Below, in pieces: positions 31,077-40,746 of a DNA stretch of 47,293 nt; positions within the stretch are counted from its first letter, which is position 1; every line of letters starts with the position of its first letter. The stretch lies in assembly GCA_028095445.1 (NCBI GenBank), contig JAOHCJ010000003.1:1-47293 (forward strand), in the 5' to 3' direction. The stretch comes from Candidatus Pelagibacter sp. (GTDB lineage: Bacteria; Pseudomonadota; Alphaproteobacteria; Pelagibacterales; Pelagibacteraceae). The position numbers and the translations under genes are program-made. Below the pieces are notes generated by a model that was given only the letters and a program-made list of their open reading frames with translations, ran no database searches and was not told the origin of the DNA.

Positions 31077-33597
31077 AATTTCAGAATTTAATTTGATTTT
31101 AAAGTATGCGTTTAGAGATCTTGTTAGAAACTATCACAAAATTTTTAGTATTATTCTTACTTTATTTATCAGTCTTTTTATTTTAAGTGCAATTTTAACT
31201 ATTGAAGATAGTTTAAAAAAAGAACTAGATGATAATGCTAAAACTTTATTAGGGGGAGATGTTGAAATTGATTACAATAGGGTTCAGGGAGATTTAGAGT
31301 TAGTTGATAAAGTAAGAAAATTTACAACAATTTCTGCAATGGTTGAGTTTACAACCATGGTCTCATCAGTAAATGATAATAATAATCAGTCATTGTTCAC
31401 TCGAATTAAAACTGTCGATAAAAAATATCCACTGTATGGAGAAGTTATTTATGAGCCTGTTGGAGCAATGGATAGGATTCATCAAGAAAAAAATACCATT
31501 ATTGTTAATGAAAATATTTTTAAAACTTTAAATCTCAAAGTGAATGAAAAAATTAAAGTTCAAGATCAGTTATTTACAGTAGTTGGAGTGATAAAATCAC
31601 TACCTGATGTAAGCGGCTTTATAGCATTCGGTGATTTTGCAATAACAAGTAAAGAAACTTTAGGGCTATTAAAACTTAATAGCTTGGGCAGCTTTTTAAA
31701 TTATGAATATAAGGTTAAATTTAGTGAAGGAGATAATACAAAGGTAACTAGGAATAAAATTAAAGAAATATTTAAAGATGATCTTACGGTAAGACTACGT
31801 TATCCTGAAAATTCAGCTAGTGGTCTTAGAAGAATAATTGATAACTTTTCACAATTTTTATCCCTTGTATCTATTAGCGCTATGTTAATTGCTGGTATTG
31901 GTATCGCAAATACTCTGCTATCATTTATAAATCAAAGCAATATGTCTATTGCGGTAAAAAAAGCTTTAGGTTTTTTTTCATTAAATATAAAGACAATATA
32001 TTATCTACAATTATTAATTTTACTTACTTTTGTAAGTATTGCTTCTTATGCCTTGAGTTTTTTGCTGGTTCCTGTGGCTGATACATATTTATCTGAAGGT
32101 CTGGGATTAAATATTAAACCCTTATTTTCATTAACTAATTTCATTAAGATATTCCTTGTTGGTATGTTGGTATTAATCATTTTTTCTATTCCAACTATTA
32201 ATGCAATTGATCAAGTAAAAGCCTCTAACCTATTTAGAAATGTGTTTCAAAATTTACAATTTTATTATTCAAAAAAATCTATCTTTGTAAGTTTATTATT
32301 TTTATCAGCTTTAATGATGCTGTTTGTCATTGGTTCAGCAAGGCCTTTATATAGTTTGATTTATTTTTTAGTTTTTTTCATTTGTTTAATTGTATTTTTT
32401 TTACTTTCAAAATTTATTATTTTTTTACTAAAAAGTTTAAAAAATATGTCCAATATCCCTCTTAAAGTTTCAATTAAAAACATTACTCAAACAAAAGGTA
32501 TTACTCCAATCACAATTATGTCTTTGGGATTAGGCGTAACTTTATTATTAACACTAGCATTGGTTGGTACAAATTTTAAAAGAGAAATTGCAAAATCTAT
32601 TCCTGAGATCGCACCTGATTATTTTTTTATTGGGATGCAAAATTCTGATCGTGATTTATTTGAGAATGCGATTATTGAAATGGATTCTAATGCAAAATTA
32701 GAAATAGTACCTTTGGTTGCAACAGGTATTGTTAAGATTAATGGAATAGATCCAAGAACTTATATTAAACAAGATAATAACAGTTATTGGGTAATTGGAA
32801 GTGATAGACGTTCATCATGGGCAGCTGAAGTTCCTGAAGATAATCCAATAATTGAAGGTGAATGGTGGGATTTATCAAAACCTAATAAACTTCAAATTTC
32901 ATTAGATAGTAAAGTTGCAAAAGATTTTAATATAAAATTAGGAGATATTTTTACACTTAATATTTATGGAAGAGAAATTGAAGGAAAAATAGTTAATTTT
33001 AGAGCTGTTGATTATCGAGATTTATCTATAAATTTTGCTATGTTGTTCAATCCACAATTTGCAAACACAATTCCACACGAATATTTAGCAACAGCTAAAT
33101 TTGAAGATCAAACAAAATTCAAAGAAACCAAACTATTAGAAATACTACCAAGTATTTCAATTATAAAAATTGCTGATTATCTTACAAAGGTAACTAATAT
33201 ATTAAACAAAGTTTTTATCGCTGTAATTTTGATTTCAGCAATTACAATTATTATAGGCTTAATTGTTATCTCTAGTGCAATTATTGTACAAGGTAAGATT
33301 AAAGAGTTTCAAAACTTAGTTTTTAAAATTTTAGGTTTTTCAAAAAAAGAAATTATCCTATCTTCTGTTATAGAATTTATTTTAATATTTTTTTCGGTAA
33401 TATTAATTGCAATATTTTTTGCTGTAATCGGCTCTTATTATATTATTGAAAATATCTTTCAATTAGTTTGGCAATTAAATTTGCAAATATTATTTAACAT
33501 TAGTGGAAGTATTGGTTTAGTAACATTAGCTTTAATTATGTTAACAAATTTAAGATATTTAAACCCAAAAGTTTATCCTCTAATTAGAAATCAATAA
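31060..33597 (+). CDS. ybbP: FtsX-like ABC permease (YbbP type)
   Basis: An 845-residue inner-membrane permease with an N-terminal helix (about 23-46), a periplasmic domain, three helices in the first FtsX domain (about 270-390), a second set near 410-470, a second periplasmic domain and a final FtsX domain (about 725-840). The ten-helix, two-FtsX-domain plan fits YbbP, thought to move hydrophobic compounds or lipids out of the inner membrane or to act as a mechanotransmitter with TesA. It overlaps the ATPase gene by 17 bases. It converges on folD with 23 bases between stops and no clear terminator. Confidence 0.92.
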   Translation: MEKLLKISEFNLILKYAFRDLVRNYHKIFSIILTLFISLFILSAILTIEDSLKKELDDNAKTLLGGDVEIDYNRVQGDLELVDKVRKFTTISAMVEFTTMVSSVNDNNNQSLFTRIKTVDKKYPLYGEVIYEPVGAMDRIHQEKNTIIVNENIFKTLNLKVNEKIKVQDQLFTVVGVIKSLPDVSGFIAFGDFAITSKETLGLLKLNSLGSFLNYEYKVKFSEGDNTKVTRNKIKEIFKDDLTVRLRYPENSASGLRRIIDNFSQFLSLVSISAMLIAGIGIANTLLSFINQSNMSIAVKKALGFFSLNIKTIYYLQLLILLTFVSIASYALSFLLVPVADTYLSEGLGLNIKPLFSLTNFIKIFLVGMLVLIIFSIPTINAIDQVKASNLFRNVFQNLQFYYSKKSIFVSLLFLSALMMLFVIGSARPLYSLIYFLVFFICLIVFFLLSKFIIFLLKSLKNMSNIPLKVSIKNITQTKGITPITIMSLGLGVTLLLTLALVGTNFKREIAKSIPEIAPDYFFIGMQNSDRDLFENAIIEMDSNAKLEIVPLVATGIVKINGIDPRTYIKQDNNSYWVIGSDRRSSWAAEVPEDNPIIEGEWWDLSKPNKLQISLDSKVAKDFNIKLGDIFTLNIYGREIEGKIVNFRAVDYRDLSINFAMLFNPQFANTIPHEYLATAKFEDQTKFKETKLLEILPSISIIKIADYLTKVTNILNKVFIAVILISAITIIIGLIVISSAIIVQGKIKEFQNLVFKILGFSKKEIILSSVIEFILIFFSVILIAIFFAVIGSYYIIENIFQLVWQLNLQILFNISGSIGLVTLALIMLTNLRYLNPKVYPLIRNQ

Positions 33598-33620
33598 AAA
33601 AATAATCTTAATTTAATATT

Positions 33621-34466
33621 TTATTTTTGAGATCTTTTAAAACACTCAATAGTATTTTTTAACAAGCAAGCAATAGTCATTGGCCCTACTCCACCTGGAA
33701 CAGGTGTCAAAGCACGAGCAACTTTTGAAACTTCTTCGAATGCAACATCACCAACTATACCATTGTCAGTTTTGTTAATACCAACGTCAATAACGATTGC
33801 ATCTTTTTTAACCCAGTCTGCTTTTACAAGTTCTGGAATACCGACGGCAGCAACTATTATATCTGCCTCTAAACATTCTGCCTTTAAATCTTTAGTTCTT
33901 GAATGAGTAATAGTTACTGTGCAATTCTCTTTTAAAAGCAACTGTGCCATTGGTTTGCCATTTAGATTTGATCTACCAATCATAACCGCTTTTTTTCCAC
34001 TTAGATTTGGTTCAATTTTTTTAATCATTAAATAACATCCTAAAGGAGTACAGGGCACAGAGCTCTCATAACCTGATGAAAGATTGCCAACATTCATTGG
34101 GTGAAAACCATCAACATCTTTTCCTGGTAAAATAGTTTCAATAACTTTTTGCTTATCAATATGTTTTGGTAAAGGTAATTGAACTAAAATCCCTGAAATA
34201 CTTTCATCTTTATTTAACTCTTTAATTTTATCCAATACTATTTTTTCCTCTATAGCTCCTGGATATCTTATTACTTCAGATTTTAATCCAACTTCATTTG
34301 CAGCTTTTTCTTTCATACGAACATAAATTTGACTGGGGGCCATATCCCCAATTAAAATAACAGTAAGTCCTGGGGCTTTATTATATTTAGCCTTTAGCTC
34401 TAAAACTTCTTTTCTTAATTCTTCTCTAAGTTCAGCTGCTATTCTTTTTCCATCTATTAAAATCAT
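33621..34466 (-). CDS. folD: Bifunctional methylenetetrahydrofolate dehydrogenase/cyclohydrolase FolD
   Basis: A 281-residue enzyme interconverting methylene-, methenyl- and formyl-tetrahydrofolate with NADP. Family marks are SQIYVRMKEKAANEVG (catalytic Tyr/Lys), GILVQLPLPKHID, KDVDGFHPMNVG, VIGRSNLNGKPMA (NADP loop) and TPVPGGVGPMTIACLL. I placed the start at ATG 34466 (MILIDGKRIA), as in homologues; the frame is open 20 codons further but that part overlaps yggT. Folate C1 flow of this kind also serves glycine and formate metabolism in marine bacteria. Confidence 0.96.
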   Translation of the reverse strand: MILIDGKRIAAELREELRKEVLELKAKYNKAPGLTVILIGDMAPSQIYVRMKEKAANEVGLKSEVIRYPGAIEEKIVLDKIKELNKDESISGILVQLPLPKHIDKQKVIETILPGKDVDGFHPMNVGNLSSGYESSVPCTPLGCYLMIKKIEPNLSGKKAVMIGRSNLNGKPMAQLLLKENCTVTITHSRTKDLKAECLEADIIVAAVGIPELVKADWVKKDAIVIDVGINKTDNGIVGDVAFEEVSKVARALTPVPGGVGPMTIACLLKNTIECFKRSQK

Positions 34467-34474
34467 AAGGTTTC

Positions 34475-34765
34475 TTAAAAAATCATTGGTGCAATGTAGA
34501 GTTTCATACACATTTCTATAAACCAAATCAATAAAAGTAAAATCACTGGTGATATGTCTAGTGAACCTAAATTTGGTAAAAATCTTCTAATTTTGTTTAA
34601 AATTGGGTCTGTTAATCGATAAGTCATTTCTAGAACAGAATAAACAAATCTGTTTTGAGTATTTAAAATATTAAAAGAAACAAGCCAGCTAATTAGAACA
34701 TTTGCAATAACTACATATGAATAAAGTTTTAATATTTGTAAAACTAAATAAAAAATTGCTATCAT
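34475..34765 (-). CDS. YggT family membrane protein
   Basis: A 96-residue protein with two helices (about 4-30 and 68-92) and the YggT motif YRLTDPILNKIRRFLPNLGSLDISPVILLL between them (given here as YRLTDPILNKIRRFLPN, then GSLDISPVI). YggT proteins affect membrane or cell-division organisation; the biochemical role is unknown. It overlaps mscS by four bases and lies 8 bases before folD. A second, more divergent YggT-like protein is at 46128. Confidence 0.88.
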   Translation of the reverse strand: MIAIFYLVLQILKLYSYVVIANVLISWLVSFNILNTQNRFVYSVLEMTYRLTDPILNKIRRFLPNLGSLDISPVILLLLIWFIEMCMKLYIAPMIF

Positions 34766-35847
34766 TTTTTTTCAATATAAATTGACTGACTTGGAAAGGC
34801 AAAGGAAGCTTTATTTTTTTCTACAATTTGCTTAATTTCAATTGCTAATCTTTCTTTTACAGAAAGCCATTCGTTCCAACTATCAGTTTTTGTAAAACAA
34901 CGAACATACATATCAATAGAACTGTCAGAAAATTTATCTATTCTTACAGCCACGCCAACACTTATATTGTAGTCATCACTTTTATTAATATAATTTTCAA
35001 TCTCATTTCTAACTGCTTTAAGCTGATCAACTGTCGTGTCATATTGAAGAGTAATAATCCAACTTATTAACCAATTAGATGTTTCGCTAACATTTATAAC
35101 TGCATTTTCTGCAAATTGAAAGTTTGGGATTATTGCTAGGGATTTATCAAATTTTCTAATTGTTGTAGATCTAAAACCAATCTTTTCAACAATACCTTCA
35201 ATTATTCCATCAACTAAAATCCAATCACCAATTTTAAATCTTTTTTCAACTAAAACTAAAATTCCTGAAATTAAATTTTTAAATAAATCTTGTGCACCTA
35301 GTGCAACCGCAACACCAAATAATCCAAGTCCAGCAATTATTGGACCAATTTTAATCCCCCACAATTCTAAAACTGCTGCCAAACCTAAAATGAAAATCAA
35401 AATTTTTAATGATTTAATAATCCAACCAATTAACTCACGAGTTAACATTTTATCTAATCCACTTAGAATATAAGAAATTGGTTCAACAACTTGATGAATA
35501 ACCCAGAAAATAAATATGGTAATTAATGTTCTATTAATTGTGTCAACTATGGCTCTACCTTCCTCTCCAAAAGACATATAATAACTAGCAATAAAAAATC
35601 CTAGAACAATCGGCAAAAACCTGGCTGGGCCTTCCATTGCACGAACAAATGTGTCATCAAGTTTATTGGTAGTTTTTTTAGCGATACTTTCTAATCTTTT
35701 AATAATCACTTTACTAATAATTCCTCTAAATATTAAAAAAATAAAAAATATTCCAATACCGATCAGTATTTGAAAAATATCTACACCATGAATTCCCTTG
35801 GACCAAACAGATAAAAATAGATCACTAAAATTATTAAATAATTCCAT
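34762..35847 (-). CDS. MscS-family mechanosensitive channel
   Basis: A 361-residue inner-membrane channel. Four or five N-terminal helices are followed by the pore-lining MscS helix with Gly/Ala pattern in GPIIAGLGLFGVAVALGAQDLF (about 169-190) and the beta domain opening ILVLVEKRFKIGDWILVDG. The cytoplasmic cage domain fills the C-terminal 100 residues. It releases solutes during osmotic downshift. The gene lies two bases after hemD and overlaps yggT. Confidence 0.92.
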   Translation of the reverse strand: MELFNNFSDLFLSVWSKGIHGVDIFQILIGIGIFFIFLIFRGIISKVIIKRLESIAKKTTNKLDDTFVRAMEGPARFLPIVLGFFIASYYMSFGEEGRAIVDTINRTLITIFIFWVIHQVVEPISYILSGLDKMLTRELIGWIIKSLKILIFILGLAAVLELWGIKIGPIIAGLGLFGVAVALGAQDLFKNLISGILVLVEKRFKIGDWILVDGIIEGIVEKIGFRSTTIRKFDKSLAIIPNFQFAENAVINVSETSNWLISWIITLQYDTTVDQLKAVRNEIENYINKSDDYNISVGVAVRIDKFSDSSIDMYVRCFTKTDSWNEWLSVKERLAIEIKQIVEKNKASFAFPSQSIYIEKK

Positions 35848-35849
35848 AT

Positions 35850-36548
35850 TTAGATTTTATATAACAAAAATTCCTCTTCTCCAGGACTAAAAAGAAAAAT
35901 TTTTTTCCACTTAATTTCATTCAAAATTGAAGAGGTTTTTTCACCAATACACATTAAATTAGTGTCCATCCATAGGCTTTCAAGCTGATAGTTTTTAATT
36001 ACTTTTAAAAAATTAATAGCACTATTTTGCGAGTAAACATAAATAATTTCTGGCATTTTTAATTTTAGTTTTTCTATAAAATCTTTATCATATTTTTCAA
36101 TTGGGTTGGCTCTATAATTAATAACTCGTTCAATATTGTATCCTTCAGAAAGTAATTGTTTATCCAAATTAGTAGAAACAACTTCGCCACTCACGTAAAG
36201 CAATTTTCCATCAGATGCGTCAAAATTTTGTAAAATCAATTCTTTTAAATTATTCACGTTACCCTCTGCTGCAAAAACATTTTGAAAACCAACACTTCTT
36301 GCTTTTTTTTCAGTAGCACTACCTACACAAAAACAAATCATTTTTTTATCTAAGTTTTTTATATCTAAAAATTTAATTGCATTAGAGCTTGTAAAGATAA
36401 TTCCTTTAAAACTAGAATGATTTAAATTTTCATGTTTCAAACCTGCAATGCTGATCAAAGGTAAGTGAGAAACATTATGACCAAGAGATTGAAATTTTAA
36501 GATCATTTCCTGACAATCTTCTAACGGTCTTGTAAATAAAATATGCAT
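35850..36548 (-). CDS. hemD: Uroporphyrinogen-III synthase HemD
   Basis: A 232-residue enzyme that cyclises hydroxymethylbilane to uroporphyrinogen III. HemD is poorly conserved, but the N-terminal ILFTRPLEDCQEM, the central FTSSNAIKFLD (50-60) and CVGSATEKKARSVGFQNVF (72-90), and the C-terminal VYSQNSAINFLKV / CIGEKTSSILNE repeats fit the two-lobed family. Its place one base after hemC is decisive. Confidence 0.9.
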   Translation of the reverse strand: MHILFTRPLEDCQEMILKFQSLGHNVSHLPLISIAGLKHENLNHSSFKGIIFTSSNAIKFLDIKNLDKKMICFCVGSATEKKARSVGFQNVFAAEGNVNNLKELILQNFDASDGKLLYVSGEVVSTNLDKQLLSEGYNIERVINYRANPIEKYDKDFIEKLKLKMPEIIYVYSQNSAINFLKVIKNYQLESLWMDTNLMCIGEKTSSILNEIKWKKIFLFSPGEEEFLLYKI

Positions 36549-36549
36549 A

Positions 36550-37464
36550 TTATTTTTTATATGAATTATTAGATATTTTTTTTAAATTTTTTCCCATCTC
36601 TATACCTAGTTCATAAGCTTTATCTACTTCTCCAAATGATTTTAAATGAAATCTTTTTTTGCCATCAAGTGAAAAAAGCTCTGCTTCAAGATTAACTTTA
36701 TTTCTATCAATAATTGCAAATGCTCCAACTGCTGTTTCACAATCTCCCTCTAAAATCTTTAAAACATTCCTTTCAGCTTTAATGCAATTATGAGTGTCTT
36801 GATGATTAACTTTTTTTAATAATTCAATTACCTCAGCATCATCATTTCTACATTGCAAAGCAACAACCCCCTGCCCTGCACTTGGTATTATTTCAGAAGT
36901 AGTAAATATTTGAGATATATTCTTAGATAGTCCTAAGGAATTAACCCCGGCAAAAGATAGCATAATAGCATCATATAAATTATCATTTAGTTTTTTAATT
37001 CTTGTATCAACATTTCCTCTTATTAATTTACAATTAAGATCTTCTCTAATTTTTTTTATTTGAAACTCTCTTCTAAAAGAAGATGTTCCAACTATTGAGT
37101 TTGGTGCCAAATCTTTTAAAAGTTTATTTTCTTTGCTAATTAGAATTTCTCTAGGATCATTTCTTTCTAAAAAACAATTGGTCAATAATCCCTCAGTTTC
37201 TTCTACTGGCATATCTTTTAATGCATGGACTGCTATATCAACATTATTATTCAACAACTCTTGTTCGATCTTTTTACAAAATAATCCCTTGCCTCCATGC
37301 TCAGATAATCTCACATCAGTTATTGTATCTCCCTTTGTCGTGATACTTTTTATATCAATACTTTTTATTTCAGAGTTTTTTAATAGTTCCACTCTAGCTC
37401 TTTTTGCATAAATTAATGCTAGTTTGCTTCCTCTTGAACCAATAATAATTTTTTTATTTTTCAT
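36550..37464 (-). CDS. hemC: Porphobilinogen deaminase HemC
   Basis: A 304-residue enzyme joining four porphobilinogens into hydroxymethylbilane. Marks are IIIGSRGSKLALIYA (6-20), HGGKGLFCKKIEQELL (56-71), AVHALKDMPVE with the catalytic Asp84, GTSSFRRE (126-133) and Cys242 in ILEGDCETAVGAF, the dipyrromethane cofactor attachment. With hemD it supplies haem, needed for the cytochromes matured by the ccm genes. It is divergent from tsaD across 59 bases, an arrangement common in alphaproteobacteria. Confidence 0.96.
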   Translation of the reverse strand: MKNKKIIIGSRGSKLALIYAKRARVELLKNSEIKSIDIKSITTKGDTITDVRLSEHGGKGLFCKKIEQELLNNNVDIAVHALKDMPVEETEGLLTNCFLERNDPREILISKENKLLKDLAPNSIVGTSSFRREFQIKKIREDLNCKLIRGNVDTRIKKLNDNLYDAIMLSFAGVNSLGLSKNISQIFTTSEIIPSAGQGVVALQCRNDDAEVIELLKKVNHQDTHNCIKAERNVLKILEGDCETAVGAFAIIDRNKVNLEAELFSLDGKKRFHLKSFGEVDKAYELGIEMGKNLKKISNNSYKK

Positions 37465-37523
37465 TTAATTGCTTTATACTTCATACTTATATTGAGATTG
37501 TATTATTAATAGAAACTAATTTA

Positions 37524-38597
37524 ATGAAAAAAAAACCTATAATTTTAGGAATTGAATCGAGTTGTGATGAGACAGCAGCTTCAATAATAACTGAAAATGA
37601 ACAAAGAAAACCAATAATTTTGTCAAATATTGTTTCGAGCCAAGTTAATGTTCATAAAGAATTTGGGGGAGTAGTTCCAGAACTTGCGGCAAGGTCGCAT
37701 ATAGAAAAAATCGATTTAATTACAAAAAAAGCAATAGATGAAAGTGGAATAAAAATGAATGCTATAGATGCTATTGCATCTACTGCAGGACCAGGTCTTA
37801 TAGTTTGTTTGTCAGTTGGTTTAAGTTTTGGAAAAGCAATGGCATCATCACTTGGAAAACCTTTTATTGCAGTTAATCATCTAGAAGGGCACGCTCTAAG
37901 CCCAAAACTAAATTCAGATCTAAATTATCCTTATTTATTACTTTTAATTTCTGGGGGACATACTCAGTTTTTAAGTGTTAATAAACTCGGCAACTATAAA
38001 AGATTAGGAACTACAATTGATGATGCTTTAGGTGAAGCATTTGACAAAACTGCAAAATTACTTGGTATAGAATTTCCAGGTGGTCCCCAAATTGAAATTT
38101 ATGCAAAAAAGGGTGACCCAAATAAATATGATTTGCCAAAACCTATTTTTCACAAAGGTGGATGTAATTTATCTTTTGCTGGTTTAAAAACAGCAGTTTT
38201 AAGAATTTCAAAACAAATTAAAACTGAACAAGAGAAGTATGATTTGGCAGCATCTTTTCAAAAAACTGTTGAAGAAATACTATATAAAAAAACAAAGATT
38301 GCTTTTCAAGAATTTAAAAACATTAATGATACTGATAAAAATAAATTTGTTGTTGCTGGTGGTGTTGCTGCGAATAAAAAAATTAGAAATATGTTAGAAA
38401 ATCTTTGTAAAGAAGAAAAATTTGAATCAATATTTCCTCCGATTAATTTGTGTGGGGATAATGCTGCAATGATAGCAATGGTTGGTTTAGAAAAATTCAA
38501 ATTAAAACAATTTAATGATTTAGACCATCCCGCTAAACCAAGATGGCAGCTAGATGAAAATGCAGAATTTTTGAAGGGTGCAGGTGTAAAGTTATAA
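37524..38597 (+). CDS. tsaD: tRNA N6-threonylcarbamoyladenosine transferase TsaD
   Basis: A 357-residue Kae1/YgjD-family protein that transfers threonylcarbamoyl to A37 of tRNAs reading ANN codons. GIESSCDETAAS (9-20) opens the ASKHA fold; metal ligands His119 and His123 are in VNHLEGHALSP; LLISGGHTQFL and the C-terminal LCGDNAAMIAMVG (Asp ligand) are intact. The length is normal. TsaB and TsaE partners are not in the window. Confidence 0.96.
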   Translation: MKKKPIILGIESSCDETAASIITENEQRKPIILSNIVSSQVNVHKEFGGVVPELAARSHIEKIDLITKKAIDESGIKMNAIDAIASTAGPGLIVCLSVGLSFGKAMASSLGKPFIAVNHLEGHALSPKLNSDLNYPYLLLLISGGHTQFLSVNKLGNYKRLGTTIDDALGEAFDKTAKLLGIEFPGGPQIEIYAKKGDPNKYDLPKPIFHKGGCNLSFAGLKTAVLRISKQIKTEQEKYDLAASFQKTVEEILYKKTKIAFQEFKNINDTDKNKFVVAGGVAANKKIRNMLENLCKEEKFESIFPPINLCGDNAAMIAMVGLEKFKLKQFNDLDHPAKPRWQLDENAEFLKGAGVKL

Positions 38598-38712
38598 TTT
38601 ATTGCTAAAAATCCAATAAATTGCACAAAATAAAAAAAATCATACTAGATAATTTGTAAATTTGAGCTAAGTAAGTTTGAATGTATAATAAATTATTAAA
38701 TATTCAAATAAT

Positions 38713-39612
38713 ATGAAAAAAAAATTTATTGATCCACTGAGATCAAGGAAAAAAGATCGTGTAGAAAAACTTTATTTTACTAATGACGGTGTTCCGCTAC
38801 CAAGTGCAATTGAAATAAGTGAATCAGGAATGTGCAATAGAAAGTGTAGCTTTTGTCCCAGAAGTGACCCTGATTATGATCATGTTAATGAGTTTATTCC
38901 TTCAGCCTTAATATCAAAAATGTCCAAAGAATTAGCTCCTCACAATTATAAAGGCCTGATATTATTTTCTGGATTTGTAGAACCTTTGTTAGATAAAAAT
39001 ATTTATAACTTAATTTCAATTATTAGAAAAGATCTTCCAAGTGCACAGATAGAAATTATTAGTAATGGTGATGTTTTAAATAAACAAAGAGTGCAAAAAC
39101 TTTTTAATGCAGGCCTTTCTGCTTTAATTATTAGTATATATGATGGTGATAAAGAATTTAATGAAATGCACGATCTTTTTAAAGAAGTGGGTCTTTTGGA
39201 AGATCAATATAAAATTAGAAAAAGATATCTCTCTGAGGATCAAAATTTTGGTCTCTCTTTAAGTAATAGGGGTGGCATGATGGAAAATGCAGAATACAAA
39301 GTCGCTAGTCCAAAAAAGGCTATAAAAAGACCTTGCTATATACCTAACTACACTTTTTTCCTAAATTATACAGGCGAAGTTCTTACTTGCAATCACGATT
39401 GGGGTAAAAAACTTGTTATAGGTAATTTGAATAATAATAGTTTTATGGATTTATGGTTAGATAGTAAATATGTAGAAGCCAGAAAAAAGCTTTATAATGG
39501 GGATAGAAATTTTGCTCCATGCAATAAATGTGATGTGGATGGCACTATGATGGGAAAACCACACGCCGATGCATGGACAAATTATAATAAAAATAGAAAA
39601 ATAGATAATTAA
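38713..39612 (+). CDS. Radical SAM/SPASM-domain protein, substrate unknown
   Basis: A 299-residue iron-sulfur enzyme. The radical SAM cluster motif CNRKCSFC uses Cys41, Cys45 and Cys48. The GLILFSGFVEPLLD segment near 81-94 matches the conserved GGEPLL region of the fold. A C-terminal SPASM-like region has Cys208, Cys226 (VLTCNHDW), Cys270 and Cys273 (APCNKCDVDG), with GNLNNNSFMDLWLDSKY between them, a typical SPASM signature, so one auxiliary cluster is likely. No peptide precursor gene is recognised nearby, so a RiPP role is not supported; envelope sugar or small-molecule modification are alternatives. It is preceded by a 115-base gap with no features and followed by the second tas copy. 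Confidence 0.85.
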   Translation: MKKKFIDPLRSRKKDRVEKLYFTNDGVPLPSAIEISESGMCNRKCSFCPRSDPDYDHVNEFIPSALISKMSKELAPHNYKGLILFSGFVEPLLDKNIYNLISIIRKDLPSAQIEIISNGDVLNKQRVQKLFNAGLSALIISIYDGDKEFNEMHDLFKEVGLLEDQYKIRKRYLSEDQNFGLSLSNRGGMMENAEYKVASPKKAIKRPCYIPNYTFFLNYTGEVLTCNHDWGKKLVIGNLNNNSFMDLWLDSKYVEARKKLYNGDRNFAPCNKCDVDGTMMGKPHADAWTNYNKNRKIDN

Positions 39613-39640
39613 AACTCAGTATTATATTTTAAGTTTTTTT

Positions 39641-40690
39641 ATGAAATTCAAAAAACTAGGAAATACAGAATTAAATGTAAGTACAATTTGTCTTGGAAGT
39701 ATGACTTGGGGGGATCAAGTGGATGAAAAGAGTGCTCATGAACAAATGGACTTTGCAACAGAAAAAGGTGTCAATTTTTTTGACACTGCTGAGATGTATA
39801 CCTCTCCTTGTTCAAGAGATTCTTTTGGAAAAACTGAAAAAATTATTGGAAACTGGTTTAAAAAAAAAAAAACTAGACAAAAAATTATTCTGGCTACTAA
39901 AATTTCAGGCCCTGGTCAGCCGTGGATACGTGATGGTGGCCCTCAATATACAGAAAAAAATATCTCCACTGCAATTGATGGAAGTCTAAAAAGACTACAA
40001 ACAGATTATATAGATCTATATCAACTACATTGGCCAGATCGGTTCGCTGACGATTTTGGACAATCTAAAACTAAGTATAGTAAAAGTAATTTTATTAGTT
40101 TTGAATCAATCTTAAATAACTTAAAAAAATTTGTAGACCAAGGAAAAATTCGACATATTGGTATATGCAACGAGACCGCTGAAGGGTTACTTAAATTTAT
40201 AAAAATTTCAAAGTCAGAAAATTTACCAAGAATTTCATCAATTCAAAACTGCTATAATTTACTAAATAGATCTTTTGAAAATGATTTAGCAGAAGTTTCG
40301 ATTAAGGAAAAAATAAGTTTATTAGCTTATTCGCCTCTAGCCTTTGGGACATTGACTGGAAAATATAGAAACAAAATAAAACCAAAAAACTCAAGATTAA
40401 AAATATATGAAGGGTATTTTACAAGATACAATTCTAAATTATCTTCATTAGCAGTAGAAAAGTATTGTAAAATATCCGAAAAATATAAAATTACTCCGGT
40501 CGAACTATCACTTGCATTTGCTAACCAAAAAAAATTCGTTACCAGCAACATAATTGGGGCAACAACAATAGAACAACTTAAAGAAAATATTAATAGTATT
40601 AATTTAAAACTAAATAATGAAATTTTAGAAGAATTAAATTATGTGCATTTAAAAAACCCCAATCCTGCACAAAATAAAAGTATAAAATAG
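39641..40690 (+). CDS. Tas-like aldo/keto reductase, copy 2
   Basis: A 349-residue paralogue of the enzyme at 18437-19474. The first 20 residues are nearly identical (KKLGNTELNVSTICLGSMTW), and the catalytic segments NFFDTAEMYTSPCSRDS, IILATKISGPG, DLYQLHWPDR and IIGATTIEQLKENINS are conserved. The substrate loops differ, for example around residues 125-145 (FADDFGQSKTKYSKSNF). Both copies look active. It lies 28 bases after the radical SAM gene and could act in the same pathway. Confidence 0.9.
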   Translation: MKFKKLGNTELNVSTICLGSMTWGDQVDEKSAHEQMDFATEKGVNFFDTAEMYTSPCSRDSFGKTEKIIGNWFKKKKTRQKIILATKISGPGQPWIRDGGPQYTEKNISTAIDGSLKRLQTDYIDLYQLHWPDRFADDFGQSKTKYSKSNFISFESILNNLKKFVDQGKIRHIGICNETAEGLLKFIKISKSENLPRISSIQNCYNLLNRSFENDLAEVSIKEKISLLAYSPLAFGTLTGKYRNKIKPKNSRLKIYEGYFTRYNSKLSSLAVEKYCKISEKYKITPVELSLAFANQKKFVTSNIIGATTIEQLKENINSINLKLNNEILEELNYVHLKNPNPAQNKSIK

Positions 40691-40746
40691 CGTAAAATGA
40701 AAGTGCTATGTTTAAAAAATTAAGTAAACACTGGAGAAACAATTAG

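Noticed and set aside
38306..38626. A 106-codon minus-strand frame antisense to the end of tsaD
   Set aside because: The opposite strand encodes the conserved C-terminal third of TsaD; the antisense translation looks like no protein family.
38598..38712. The 115-base gap after tsaD examined for a riboswitch, tRNA or small ORF
   Set aside because: AT-rich with no stable helix, no frame longer than a few codons and no recognisable motif.
40708..40746. A 12-residue frame (MFKKLSKHWRNN) ending directly before the EVE start codon
   Set aside because: Too short to judge; it also contains the GGAG ribosome site of the EVE gene, so the conserved part is probably that site. It could be a coupled leader peptide but nothing else supports it.
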